This document shows positions 9,715 to 20,651 of a stretch of DNA of 59,297 nucleotides, one piece after another; the first letter of the stretch is position 1, and the number at the start of each line of letters is the position of its first letter. Position numbers and translations under genes: made by a program. This DNA comes from Mastigamoeba balamuthi (lineage: Eukaryota > Evosea > Mastigamoebida > Mastigamoebidae). Location: the NCBI GenBank assembly GCA_902651635.1, contig CACRSC010001923.1, forward strand, positions 304,615-363,911. The letters are read 5' to 3'. Under the pieces are notes generated by a model. That model saw only the letters and a program-made list of their open reading frames with translations. It made no database searches and was not told where the DNA came from.

Positions 9715-10224
9715 TCAAGTATCTTCTCCCGTTGGCGGAGCAACACTCGTGGCGAGGCGTCCGAGTGGAGTCCTGGACACTTGAGCTTGTGTTGTGGGCG
9801 TGTGCTGACAAACAATGACCAGTCTGCCCTGTGGGCACTCGTATACTCTGTGTCGCCCGCCCGTCCTCCGGAGCAAAGTAACCTGGCAGAAGCGGCTGCC
9901 ATGCCAGCGGGGGGGGAGAACCGGAGCCCCAGGAGACAGGAAGCGAGTTCTGTTTGGGTCCCCCCCTGGAGCAGAGGCGAGGGGCTCGATGACGATGCGG
10001 ACGTCCTCGTTGGGCTCGAAAGTGCGTAGGGAGAAGCCGCTGGCGTCAGCCTCGAGGAGAACGCAGTGACTGGCGTCGCTGTGCTCGGGGTCCAGGGGCA
10101 CGAGAACCATGAGCGCATCAAACCTCTCTTTGACATAGGGCACGTGGACCCTGCCAGGCACACCGTGCAGCGGGATGGGGAGCTTGTACGCCGGATCGAT
10201 GAAGAAGTTGGCGTACTGCGCCAT
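9715..10224 (-). CDS. Unrecognised 169-residue protein
   Basis: The frame runs from ATG 10224 to TGA at 9715. The N-terminal half has steady hydrophobic spacing (MAQYANFFIDPAYKLPIP, FDALMVLVPLD, HCVLLEADASGFSLRTF) and looks like a compact beta-rich domain. The C-terminal third (RRTGGRHRVYECPQGR) is less distinctive and might include unspliced sequence. No family is recognised. It is divergent from the arrestin gene, with 658 bp between starts, and convergent with the PD-(D/E)XK gene. Confidence 0.5.
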   Translation of the reverse strand: MAQYANFFIDPAYKLPIPLHGVPGRVHVPYVKERFDALMVLVPLDPEHSDASHCVLLEADASGFSLRTFEPNEDVRIVIEPLASAPGGDPNRTRFLSPGAPVLPPRWHGSRFCQVTLLRRTGGRHRVYECPQGRLVIVCQHTPTTQAQVSRTPLGRLATSVAPPTGEDT

Positions 10225-10763
10225 CTTTCGCAGAGGCACTCGATGAAGAGCAGAGGGGATTTCTCTGATGTGAAGATTCACTGTATCAATTGTGTTCTGG
10301 GTGGACCGATAGAGTACTCTGCAGCACCTTCTCTATCCAAAATAAACACTCTTACATGTACACGCCCCTGACCTCAGGGGAACTCTCGAACAGCTTAATA
10401 ATTGCTGAATATCTGAGAATATTGAAACCTGATTCTCGAGGAAAATTGAATTGGTCGCCCAAATAATCCCGTGAAAATGTGCAGATAATTGCCCTCGTGA
10501 GGAACGAGCGAGCCTCTCTTATAGTTGGTGTGCTGGCTTGTTTCTTGTTCTCTAGGTCTCGTTTTTCCGGTTGTTTTGCACACTGCACCAACCGCTCTTA
10601 CGTAATCCAGGTGAAATTCTTGCTGGCACTGCATACCACATCTCCGGCCGTTTTCCTGAGATTGCTGTGTCTTTCACTGAGTTCTCAACGGCCCCCCAGA
10701 AAGTGCGAGCAACCACCGAGAAACCGTCGAGAGCGGTTTGAGAAAGCAAACAGCAAGGGACAG

Positions 10764-10770
10764 TATAAAA
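10764..10770 (+). promoter_or_regulatory. TATA box of the arrestin gene
   Basis: TATAAAA lies 113 bp before the ATG at 10883, in otherwise mixed sequence (CAGTATAAAAGGCC). It is one of the few clear TATA boxes before a gene in this window. Confidence 0.6.
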
Positions 10771-10882
10771 GGCCACAAATCCGCACCATAGGAGTACTCA
10801 CACTTAACTCACATCGTGCCCTGAATCCGCGACATCTGTCTGGCCGAGGACAGACTACCTGCAGAGTGCAACACCGCCAAAA

Positions 10883-12219
10883 ATGAACTCGTACATCAGC
10901 CAGCACCCGATCGTGCCGCTGCGGTTCAGCGTCAGCGTCGACAGCCCCTCGGCAACCTACCTCATGGGCCAGCCGATCACCGGCCACGTGTTCTTCTCGC
11001 TGCCCGCGTCCATCCGCGTGCGCGCGCTGTTTTTCTCCCCCGACTTCGTTTTTTTGCGCCCCGGAGCTCACGGGCATCGCCGACGGCAAACAACCGAACA
11101 GGCCAAGAGCGTGACGATCGAGCTGGTCGCCGAGTCGCGGGTGCGCCTGCTGCTGTTCGGTGGCAGGGCCGTGAGCAAGGCGGTGCCGGCGAGCAGGCAC
11201 AGGATCGGGGCGTGCAGGCCGAGCACCGCCCTCTGGGTGCCGCCGTTCATGGGCGACTGCAGGCTGCCCGCGGGCAACAGCTCGCTGCCCTTCGCCCTCG
11301 ACACGTCGGCGTTCCCCAGCGGCATGCCCGGGTCCCTCGACGGCGCCTACGGCTCCATCCGCTACGTCCTGCGCGCGCGCATCGAGCGCCACAGCTTCGA
11401 CAACACGGGCCACCACTACGTGCGCCGTCGTCGTCGCTGTCGCTGCTGCCCAGCCGTCCCCCCTTGCTGACGTCTCCCCGCTCCTGGCAGGCCGAGCTCG
11501 GGGTGCGGATGCTGCCCGCGGTCAACGTCGAGTGGTCGGCGCTGGCGAAGGCCTCGGAGACGGCGTCGTCGTCGGGCGTGGACGTGCAGCTGTCGGCTAT
11601 CGTGGGGCACACGGGGTTCCTCGCGGGCGACAGCGCCGGCGTCGAGGTGCGCGTGGCCAACAGCTCGCGGAGCAAGTGCGTCGAGGCCGTGCGCGTGGCG
11701 CTCGTGCAGAAGTCCGCGTTCGCGTGCGGCGAGCTCTCGCGGGCTGACAGCCGCTCCCTCGACACGTGCCAGGCGCTCGAGGTGCCCGTGGGCCCCGGGG
11801 GCTCCGCGGTGGCCTCGGCGACGCTGCGCGTGCCCGCGGACGCGCACCCCACGGTTGCCAACAAGCACGTCTCGCTGGCGTACTTCGTCCGCGTAGAGGC
11901 CCTCGGGGCCCACGGGGCGGTGCTCGCCAAGGCCACGGCGCCCGTCGTGGTTGGCACAGTGCGCGTGCAGCGCCCGGCCGAGCGGGTGGCCGACGTGGGC
12001 AACACGGCGGAGGCCAGCAACGCTGCGCAGACGCTGCAGGAGCAGAGGGAGCGCGAGGAGGCGCTGGAGCAGTCGCACGGTCGCTCCAGGAGCTGCGCGG
12101 GGTGCGCGCACGAGAGCGACGTCAGCGACAGCGAGAGCGAGAGCAGCTGCAGCTCAGAGGGGGTGAGCAACCTCAGAGCCTCGGGCCAGTGTCGTACCCC
12201 CATCGATCTCCTGGCTTGA
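10883..12219 (+). CDS. Arrestin-domain protein
   Basis: The start is ATG 10883. Predicted exons are 10883-11017, 11102-11419 and 11491-12219, about 393 residues. The first intron (84 bp) is in frame and stop-free, so it would go unnoticed in an ORF. Removing it joins SLPASIR to AKSVTIELVAES, giving a continuous arrestin N-terminal strand pattern. The protein has an arrestin-N fold (FSVSVDSPSATYLMGQPITG, SIRYVLRARIERH) and an arrestin-C fold (VDVQLSAIVGHTGFLAGDSA, VEVRVANSSRSK), then a Ser/Asp/Glu-rich tail (DVSDSESESSCSSEG). Alpha-arrestins bind membrane receptors or transporters and recruit ubiquitin ligases; the client is unknown. CTGAC lies 20 bp before the second acceptor. Confidence 0.8.
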
Positions 12220-13065
12220 TCGGACATGCAACCTGCACAACCTTGGAGGAACACTGCCTCATTGAAAAGAACACGCACACACCACCAACACCCAGCGAGC
12301 GGGACACTCTCGGAGACGGACGAGCGAACGAGAGCCCACAGAGACACGAAGAAAACACAGCCGCCCTTATTCAACACGTGATGTGGGGTTCAATACACGC
12401 CGGCCTCTGTAGTACAGCTGAGGAAAAACTGTTTCATCTTTACAGAGCCTTCAATCCCTGCGGAGGCAGCTGCCCCTGGTGCACCAATGGTCAGGCGTAT
12501 CGCTATCATCAGAGATATGTCTTTGCAGCCAAACGTACCATTTTGCCAGTTTCAATGAAAAAACAAAGTATGAAAAAAAGTCGTTTTAATACGACATTTT
12601 GAAAAAGGAAAAACAGAGAATGTCGTTTTAAAACGACATTATATTTGAACGAAATTGATCAGCAGAAAAATCATTGTTTTTCTTTGTAATTTTGTTAAAA
12701 ATTGCTTTGTTCCCAGTGATTTGTGTGTGTGGTGGAATGTATGAGACTGAATTAAGAACATCATTAAAACAGTACCATGAAGAGAAATATCTGAAGAATA
12801 TATACCAGTGTGAGTGCTGAAAGTGTATGAGTGCGTACAGACCGAAAGAGTTCACCTCATAGGAAGAAATGCAGATGTGTAGTTCTGCTGAAACGTGTCT
12901 TTATCTTTGTAGTTTATGATTATAGACTGATTATTATGATCAAAGGTAATTGATGAGAGAGAATGAATGAGTGAAATGATGAATTATGACTATTTTTGTA
13001 TAAGAGAGAGTTATAATGAGCAAGTAATAATCATAAGAAATATAAAGACTCTTCCCAAACAATTA

Positions 13066-13190
13066 TCTGGTTGATCCTGCCAGTAGTCATATGCTTGTGT
13101 TAAAGATAAAGCCATGCATGCCTAAGTACACACTATTCTTATGGTAAAACTGCGGACGGCTCTATAGATCAGTAATAGTTAGTTCAGTGA
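13066..13190 (+). rRNA. 5' fragment of small-subunit (18S) rRNA inside a transposon
   Basis: The sequence starts at the conserved 18S 5' end (CTGGTTGATCCTGCCAGTAG), keeps TCATATGCTTG and GCCATGCATGCCTAAGTA, and continues through AAACTGCGGACGGCTC and CAGTAATAGTT before similarity stops near 13190. Only about 125 of some 2,000 nucleotides are present, so it is not a functional rRNA gene. The variants TGTTAAAGAT and ACTGCGGACGGCTC match what I recall of archamoebid 18S. The 160 bp before it may be external transcribed spacer. Confidence 0.85.
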
Positions 13191-13374
13191 TTTTGTACTG
13201 GTACTGTGAAAATAAAGGGGTTCTGTTGTGCTGTCTGGTTGACAAAGACAACGAGAGGCGAGAATGTGTAGTGCGTTGTGTTGATGTCCAGCATGCAGGG
13301 ACACTGTGCATCTGCAACATCAGCAGATGGATTAATGTCAATGGGTGCATTGCAGTGCATGTTATGACCATGTT

Positions 13375-14138
13375 CTATGTACAACCTGATGGCCTGAAGG
13401 GGATTGGCCACATCTGAATTTGCTGACAAGAATGGCCTTGAACATACAATTGACCCATGAATGGGACATGTTCCTGAAATGTCACACTGAAATTGAATAG
13501 CAGGCCTAAAAGCAGAGAACCAAATATCAGATGACTGCATAGGCATTGGCCTCGAACCAGAGGGACCATATAGAGCTCATCGAAAAAGGACTGAGTGAAC
13601 CTCTGTTGATGAATCTGCTGCAACACAGCCATACTCTGGCATGTAGGTGGAGCGGAAAGTAACTGTAGTCCAGCAGGGTTCTGATACAGGCCCGAATAGA
13701 AACCAACAACAGCACTGCTCAGATGGCAGCAGTTATTGTGGTTATAGGGCAGGTTATCTCTCTGGATGGTGGAGGGCTTGGAGGAAGAAAATGTTTTAAC
13801 AGAGCGACCACCAAAGCCTCTGCTTTTCTTGTTTCTGGGTGTGATTATGGTATCTGTTACAGGAACAGCTGGCACTACTAACTTTGTTTTTCTCTTGAAT
13901 AATCTGACTTGTGATTTGTTCTAGTATAAGTCTTGCTGTTCCTGACCAGCGTGTGGTGTTGTGAAGTAACACACATTTCTTGTGAAGCATCTGCCTGCAT
14001 TTGGTGCACAGGTAGTTGCTTGAAGACCCCACAAGAAGTGCAGAGGAGAGGGCAAGACAGGGGTCTCAGCAGGCAAGACACCGATTCCACGGGCACAGCC
14101 AGCACCAGCATCAGGTGGAGCAGCACTGGGAGAGCCAC
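13375..14138 (-). pseudogene. Degraded protein-coding frames of the transposon
   Basis: Overlapping minus-strand frames at 14138-13878, 14032-13796 and 13875-13375 look like pieces of one broken gene. One contains CTKCRQMLHKKCVLLHNTTR, a possible zinc-binding motif; another contains GLLFNFSVTFQEHVPFMGQL. The latter is repeated, diverged, at 31360-31485 on the plus strand. I do not recognise the family. Confidence 0.4.
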
Positions 14139-14490
14139 GCACAGCAGCCAGTGCGAAGCCCCTCGAGGAGGAGGTCGTTATGATGGATGAAGAGGAACCT
14201 CTCTCAGATCTGGATGCAAGGAGAAGAGGCGGCCATTTCTCTGAGGAGACTTCTGAAACGCAAATGAGTTCGTTGTTTAAATATTCACTCTTTTTGTAGC
14301 TGTTGGATACCGTGTCATTTTTTGCTTATTTTATGCCATACTTTGACTTAAGTTTTCTCATTTTTGATATGTTATTTTTAACGACTTTTTACTTTTACTT
14401 TTTTTTCAAAATGTCGTTTTAAACGACTTTTTCACTTTTTAGTGTTTTTTCCAAACTGGTAAAATGGTACGTTTGGCTGCAAAGACATAT

Positions 14491-15357
14491 AAGTCAATTG
14501 CCTTGGGAGAATTGGACAAAAATTCCAAGCCTCCATGCCGGAGACTGTGCATCCGTCAATCTCGAAGATGTTATGGATGTCAGGCCACTCAGCCCTAACG
14601 TCCTTATATGCAGCCAGTCACCAACCCGTCAACACAGCAGAAACTGCAAGGCCTTCTCAGTTGCCAGTGACACATTTCGAGAAGGCACTCGAGCCACCAC
14701 AGGAGCCAGTCAAGCCCCAGTCTCTGCCAGTCCACCGAAGGTTGTGCCACAGCTCACTGAGAAGACACACGAACAGCAAGTGATGGGTATGTACCGGAGG
14801 AGTCTCAGGCACCGCAGCATGTGCAGGAGAAGCCCCAGGCACAATCCCCAGCACGAAAGTGCCAGAGTGTGTGCCTCGAGGCATAGTGCAAGCAAGTGAA
14901 GATGAAGAAGAGAGACGAGCAGCCAGCCTCCCCAGAAAGCCCACCCCATTCATCTGTCATATGGAAGAACAAGGCCACGCCTCTAGTACCCCAAGGAACA
15001 CAAACACGGTGTGCTTCTCAAGGGTTAATCAGGGGCCTTTGGGGCAGAGATGGGATTTCGTTGGTTGGCATTACTACTGCTTCTTTCTTTGCTTCTCTTC
15101 TTATTTGCTGTAAATGATTCAGCTCTACTGTGCACACAGCAGAGCTGGACTCGTTTGCAGTATATGATTTCACCCCTTCTGTTATAGACCTAGACCATCT
15201 AAACGGCTGGGATGATGTGTTTATATACCTAGGCCGTATTTCCGAGTCGCTGAGATCCGATCGAGAATTGTGTGAATTTGGCTGGGTCGCCGCCCATAAC
15301 TAAAAACATTGCTGTGCCTGGTGAACGAAACGGCAGCACAATTCGCAGTCTCTCATT
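14491..15357. other. No gene recognised
   Basis: Frames on both strands are short and lack domains. The right part, before 15357, is the 3' side of the minus-strand gene that follows. Confidence 0.35.
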
Positions 15358-15901
15358 TCAAGTCTGGCGAGGGAGGAGAAGGCCCAGAATAGGGTCGACG
15401 AGGACACCCCACGCGACCAAGGTGTTGAGCCCGATGTGGTCGACCGAAGCCTGCATCTTGACGAGGGAATGCACGACCTTGCGCTGTGCGGGCAGAGCGT
15501 TCAGGGCGTCGGACAGAGACAAAGACTTCCACTTGGGGATGTTCTTGTCCACGTCAATCCCGTCCTCCTCGAGGCGTGACACGAGCTCCATAGTCACGAG
15601 CGCACAGACCGCCCGCACATCATCTCCAGACCCGAGCCCAGATCGATACCTGAACAAATAAGAGGGGTTGGTGCACCTCTCGGAGCGCGGGCGTGCGGCA
15701 CGTACCAACAAGGGTCTGGGCGATCTGGAGCTGCCCCTTGTCGAGCCACGCGCGGCCCTCGGCACAGTTGTACTCCTGCCTCGTCCCGTCCGGCTTTACA
15801 AGTATGACACGCGGGTCGGCGTTCGGGATGAGGCTGCGGATGGTCGGGAGGTCGTAGCACACGCGATCCTTGATCTCGAGGTGAGCCCAGTTCGCCTCCA
15901 T
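15358..15901 (-). CDS. Small protein of unknown function, two exons
   Basis: Exon 1 starts at ATG 15901 (MEANWAHLEIKDRVCYDLP…) and ends at a GTACGT donor near 15700. The second exon reads DVRAVCALVTMELVSRLEED and ends with a TGA at 15358. The most consistent join uses an acceptor ending CTGGAG, giving LVDDVRAV; a nearer CAG acceptor puts the next exon in a frame that soon stops. Codon use is gene-like, but no family is recognised. It may be only the 3' part of a larger gene that includes the coiled coil just upstream at 15997-16330, because a possible acceptor (GGTAG) lies directly before the ATG. Confidence 0.5.
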
Positions 15902-15996
15902 TTGGTTTTGCGCTAGCTACCAAAGGATAATGTTGAGGGAATCTGACGGGGGAAACAATTGAGTTTCAACGGAAAGATACACACGGGTGCTCCTTC

Positions 15997-16330
15997 TCAT
16001 TCACGGGCTGGTCGGCGTTCTCCACGCGCTGGCGCAGCTCGGCGAGCTCGCCTGACAGAGCGGCCTTGCCGAGCGTGAGCTTTTGGATCTCGGCCTCGAG
16101 AGAAAGGGTCCTCGGCCTTGCGGCAAAAGACGCCTCGCGGCACAAGCATCGGCCAGGGACAAGCAGCGTGCGGCGAGCTTGGGTTCTCGGTGCGCAGCTC
16201 CTCGATCTCCTTGAGCAGGCTCAGCGAGTCGGCCGCCACGGCGGGCGTGGCCGCAGCCTTCTGCTGCACCTTCAGGTCCTCCTGCAGGTCGCGTGTCTCA
16301 GCCTGGCGTCCAAATACGAGCTCCAAGTAG
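15997..16330 (-). pseudogene. Coiled-coil coding segment, frame-shifted
   Basis: The minus strand encodes RDLQEDLKVQQKAA and LSLLKEIEELRTEN in one frame, and LEAEIQKLTLGKAALSGELA, ELRQRVENADQPVNEKEH in another. Both are strongly heptad-like. A segment around 16090-16190 fits neither, so it is either an intron I cannot place or frame damage. It may be the 5' part of the gene at 15358-15901. Confidence 0.4.
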
Positions 16331-16385
16331 CGTTACTGTGCTATTTGCACCCGGGTCCCGAAAATAGTGAATCGCGGGAGCTCCA

Positions 16386-16785
16386 GACCCTATGAGCTCC
16401 ATGTGTCCCTTCATCCGGTCCACGAGCTCGAGCCCGCGTTCGGGCTACCGTTCTAAATCCAGACTGAGGCAAATTTCAAGTTACCTGCTCAGAGGGGCTC
16501 GTGGGTCCCTGGTGCAGGTGCGTGGGGGGCACTCGTGGACCGGCTCAGAGGGACCCGTGGGGCACTCGTGGGGGGGGGGGCACTCGCACTCGAGGGGGCA
16601 CTCGTGGAGGCCTGTGGTCTCTCGAGGGGCATCCTGGTGTCCGTGGGCACTAGTAGACCCCATCACATCCCCCGCCAATTGCTGAACGGCTGACAGCTCA
16701 TATCTTCCATGATAATTGACGACGGGGATGGAAACAACGCTGTCACACAGTTGTTTGTGTCTCACAACGTAATTGTGAACACAAC
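16386..16785. repeat. G-rich low-complexity stretch (GGGCACTCGTGG-type repeats)
   Basis: Between 16495 and 16640 the plus strand repeats GGGGCACTCGTGG with variants, including a run of ten Gs near 16568. No frame here looks coding. It is the 5' flank of the zinc protein at 16786. Confidence 0.6.
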
Positions 16786-18890
16786 ATGAGCTGCAACACA
16801 ACAAACACCAGCACAGCCAACACAGCCAACGACAACCACCCCGCAGCAGCAGCAGTAGCAGTGCTGGAGACGGCGTGGGAGCTGCGGAGCCACGTGGTGG
16901 GGCGGGTGGGCGGGGGGGACCTGGTGTGGCTGGCGCTGGCGTTCCCGGCAGCGCTGGCAGGGCCCTGCGTGGCGCAGCTCCGCGCGGCCCACCACAGCGC
17001 CTGCGAGCCCCCCGAGGCCACCGACGCCGCTGCCTGCGACGCCCTGGTGGGGGCGGTGGCGCGGGGGCGCCTGGGGGACGCCAGGGCGCTGCTGGGAGGG
17101 CCCCTGGGCCCCTCGCTCCTCCGCTGGCGCTCTGCTGGCCGCGCTGCAGAGCTCGTCTGCTACCTCCTCTATGCCCTCTGCAGGCATGCCTTCTTCCCCT
17201 CTTCCCCTCCCTGTTGCCCTCTGCCCTCTGCAGGCCTCGCATTGCGTGGTGCTGACGCTGAGTGCGTGGCAGGGATGCGGGGGAGGAGGAGGCAGCGAGG
17301 GACATCGCGGAGCAGTTTGTGGCGGTGGTCGCCAGCACACGGGACCGCGAGCACGTGGACCCGCTGGCCGGAGGGCCTGTGGAGCTCTACAGTGGCGTGG
17401 CTCCCGTGGCCAACGAGTTGCGCCTGGCAGTGGCCCACGAGGCGGACTTGCACCCCTACTTCCGCTGGCGGTGTTCCTTGTGCAAGTACGACGTCAAACC
17501 GGAGACGGACACGGCCGCCCTGTCCCCGGGCAACTCGCTGCTGATGCGCTGCGGCACGTGCGACTACATGCTGTGCTGTGCCTGTGCGATGGGAGTGGCT
17601 GGCCTGACGCCACGGGACCCCCTGCAACCCTTTGTGTGCGGCCCGCCCTGCTCAGCCGGACCTCAGCCCCAGCTGGGGGAGCTGGGGGAACAGGACGAGC
17701 TGGACTCTCAGTACGAGGGGAAGAAGCTCTTCTGCGGTACAGCGCCCATTGTGTGCTCACGCCGCCTCCGCGGGCTGTACGGCCTGGTCAACTCGCGTGA
17801 CCGGCCAGTGTTCTTCGGGTCCAACAACGCTATCGGCGGGATCTACTGCGGCTCTGTGCTCGACGACCGGGCGCCGCGCATGTACAGGGGAGGCTTCCTC
17901 TGCGGGCTCGAGGCCGGCAACGAGTGCTCTGCGTGCCACGAGCTGCACCGCAGGCTGCTCGACGAATCGGATATCAGGTGCCCAAAGTGCTCCCAGCGGC
18001 TCTACCCCGTGTTGGAAGAAGAGCTCAGACTTCTCGATCTCAACATATGGGGGTGGGAGTGCGGCATGTGCGGGGAGTCGTTCTTCAATAAACCCATGAG
18101 GCCTGGTGTTCTGATGATGCGCTGCAAGTGCGGCTACGACCTGTGCAACAGGTGCTGCCTGGGAGTCATCGGTGCCGGGTACGGCGAGTCGGACAGGATG
18201 AGCTCCTGCTGCGGCAACACTGCCTACTGGGAGTTCCTGCTGGGCAAGGACGACTGGACGACGACGCTGCAGCAGCCTCTGCCCGCCCGCCTGTTCTTCC
18301 TCGCCTGCGCCATGGGCATGGCCCAGTCCCTCCGCCTCATGCTCCAGAAGCCCCTCTACCTCGACAGGGCGTCTGCTGTCGACGGCTACGACCTCAAGTA
18401 CTTCAAGGACGCGCTGCTGTTTGCTGCGCTGCGGCGCGAGGGGTGGATCAAGCACCAGCAGCCCAAGGTCATAGGGCGCGGCGGCTTCGTCGACGTCGTC
18501 CGCGCGATGCTGCAGCCGCCACTGACGCCCGCGGAGCTGTCGCGGCCGCGGATGAGGACGCTGCTGCTGTGGTCGCTGCGGTTGGCGGAGGAGGACGTGC
18601 ACGAGATCGTCTCAGTCCTGATGGCGCCGCCCGTGAGTCTGACAACGGAGCAGTGCTTCGTGGACAGGTTTTTCGTGAAGCGTGTGGCCGGTAGCGAGCA
18701 CGACATGGGCGTGCTGTCGAGGTCGCAGCTGGGGATAGGGCAGGGGCGGTGGGCGTGCTGGCTGAGGGAGAAAGGCGTTGGGCTGCAGCGAGGCATGAAT
18801 GTCGTGGTGGATGCCGAGGAGCATGGTCGTCCAGACTACGATACTGATCTGGACGAGTCCGGCACCCTCGTCAGGCTCTTTGAGCGCTGA
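16786..18890 (+). CDS. Large multi-zinc-motif protein
   Basis: Exon 1 is 16786-17183 and exon 2 is 17273-18890, together 671 residues. The intron starts with GC (CTCTGCAG then GCATGC) and ends GTGGCAG, with CTGAC upstream; this is the only join that keeps phase, since TGA at 17259 closes the downstream frame. Residues 200-237 carry CSLC…CGTC…CCAC, and two further sites follow (CSACH…CPKC; ECGMCG…MRCKCGYDLCNRC). The pattern W-x-C-x2-C…LMRC-x2-C-x-Y-x-L-C-x2-C suggests ZZ or C1-like zinc folds, commonly used for protein or lipid binding. No catalytic domain is seen. A decayed paralogue lies at 57092-57760, including a shared 3' flank. Confidence 0.7.
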
Positions 18891-19565
18891 TCCACAGCAG
18901 AAACACACGGTTCAGCAACAACTGAAAGAGTCTTGGTCTGTGCGAGCCCCTCGTGGTCAACCCCATCGGATGATGGCAGGCAACCATAATGAAGCAACAG
19001 TCAGAAGATACGCTGACTCGACAACGACAGTCGAGATTATACGCAACCGCACGAACCGTACGAAGCTGTGAAGGGGATTCAGTATGCTGATGTCACAGCT
19101 GACCAACCTGACTACTGACGCAGGGAAGACCGGGCGAAGATCGGGCCTCACATAGCCAGAGAAATTTCGGTATCCCTTTCCTGCAATAGCTCTGCACACA
19201 CCCTCAATGAACCTTGGCGGCATCGAAACACTCTCATCACATTGAGCAAATGCGACATGTACAACATCGTTGCGCTCAGGTTGGATGCAGACATTGAGAT
19301 TTCTTCTTGATTTCTGTTCATTCCAGCAAAACGCACCCCACTTTTTTCCAGCCCCGCACCCTCGAGGTGCGGACATTTCAACATCTTGCGAGATCCTCAC
19401 ATCCTCGCAAATGACGTGGAGAGGGGCTGAGGGTCAATGACCTGTCACAGAATACAGCATTTCTGAACAAACCTCAATAGCCAACAAACTCGTCTACAGT
19501 CGGGCCATTCCTGGCACCTTCCTCGTTGCCCGAGATCATCGCCAAGCGAAACACACATCGCGAGT
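18891..19565. other. No gene recognised
   Basis: The first 40 bp match the 3' flank of the zinc-protein relic at 57040-57060. The rest is spacer and the 5' flank of the LEA2-like gene. Confidence 0.4.
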
Positions 19566-20148
19566 ATGAACAGGCTGTGGGTTGCTGTCGGTGGAGTGGC
19601 TTCGTTCGTCGTCATCTCTCTGATCGTCGTGGGCGCCACCTACGGAGGGCTCGCTGCCTACACAGTTCACCACACAGACTTCGACATCGCCGAGATGCAG
19701 GTACCACTGCACTGCCTGGGCGTCTCCCAGCCCCAGCCTATTCTCACGAGAACTCGCCCCCGTGGCTGCCCCGCAGGTCAAGCAGCTGGACGTCGGCAAC
19801 ACGAGCTGGTCTGTGGAACTCCGCGTGGTCCTCTGGTGCAACAACACCCGGACGGTGGGCACCAACGTGCGCGTGACCACGGCCGACGTGCAGGTGCAGG
19901 CAGAGGGCGAGGACATGGGCGAGGGCCACTTCGGGCCCATCACGATCAACCCCAACGAGCACAGGCACTTCTCGGGCACAGTGGGCGCCGAGAACAGGCC
20001 GCTGGCGGGCTCGCAGTTCGTCACCAAGCTCCAAGCGCGCGAGGAGATTGCTGTGGTGGCGGACCTTGTGAGGGTGAGGGTGTGGGGGATCAACGTGGAG
20101 CTGCCGCGCAAGGTGAGGGTCATGAACAAGCGCGTCAAGCTCAGTTAA
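19566..20148 (+). CDS. LEA2-like membrane protein, copy 1
   Basis: Exons 19566-19700 and 19777-20148 give 168 residues. The N-terminus has one membrane helix (VAVGGVASFVVISLIVVGATYGGLA), followed by a beta-sandwich-like region starting NTSWSVELRVVLWCNN. The layout of a short cytosolic start, one helix and one beta domain with NP and FSG turns matches the LEA_2 (NDR1/HIN1-like) superfamily. Its members bind lipids or stabilise membranes. The intron is at the same position and phase in the two other copies at 20652 and 36807, so they are recent paralogues. The family assignment is by architecture. Confidence 0.65.
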
Positions 20149-20651
20149 CACAAAGCAAATAGAAAAACTGCCTTCAGTCCCCACTCGTTATGCCTTCTGG
20201 GCGCAGCTCAGCGCCACATAAAGCTCAAAAAAGCGTTCCCAGGTTCTTTCGGCACTGTGAGTCCTGAAAAACAGCAATCACTGACTTCTTGCCCCCTCAC
20301 CCCCGTTTCGGTTGTCTGTTGTCGTGCGCTGGTGGGCCATCTCGGTCACCGGCGGCCCGCAAGGTCCTCCTGGGTCTCAGTCCTCTTCTGCAGAACATAG
20401 CATGAACCATGCATCCGCTTCAGCACTCCAGAGTCGTGAGGAGAGCAGATGCCAGTCCATGGATCAAATGCACCAGACGGTCATCGGGAAAAACCGACTA
20501 GAAATCGAGAAAAATGCAAAATCGAAAAATTGGGGCCCGCACCAGCCGAGGGGTGCGGAGAGTTCGACGATCATGCACATTCGGGGCCCCTCACACCCTC
20601 ACACGTGACCTGTGGCGTCACCCCCCGAACCAGACCTCCCAACGCCCACCC
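20149..20651. other. LEA2 intergenic region; 5' flank duplicated elsewhere
   Basis: No gene seen. The segment 20360-20651 is repeated in inverted form at 35880-36190, including AATTTTTCG-type A/T tracts and the CATTTGATCCATGGACTG block. It is probably the promoter of LEA2 copy 2. Confidence 0.6.

Larger units (their letters stand above)
12515..14490. mobile_element. 1,976-bp DNA transposon with terminal inverted repeats
   Basis: The ends match in inverse orientation over about 40 bp (TATGTCTTTGCAGCCAAACG continuing into TACCATTTT and an ACC/GCC-AGTTT), followed by repeated GTCGTTTTAAAACGAC-like subterminal motifs. TA flanks both ends, compatible with a TA target duplication. The same ends occur at 26629 and on the MITE at 57793-58119. 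The interior holds degraded minus-strand frames and an inserted rDNA segment. No recognisable transposase domain was found, so the superfamily is not assigned. Confidence 0.75.

Noticed and set aside
13066-13190. A functional rRNA gene or rDNA unit
   Set aside because: Only the first ~125 nt are present and both flanks belong to a transposon.
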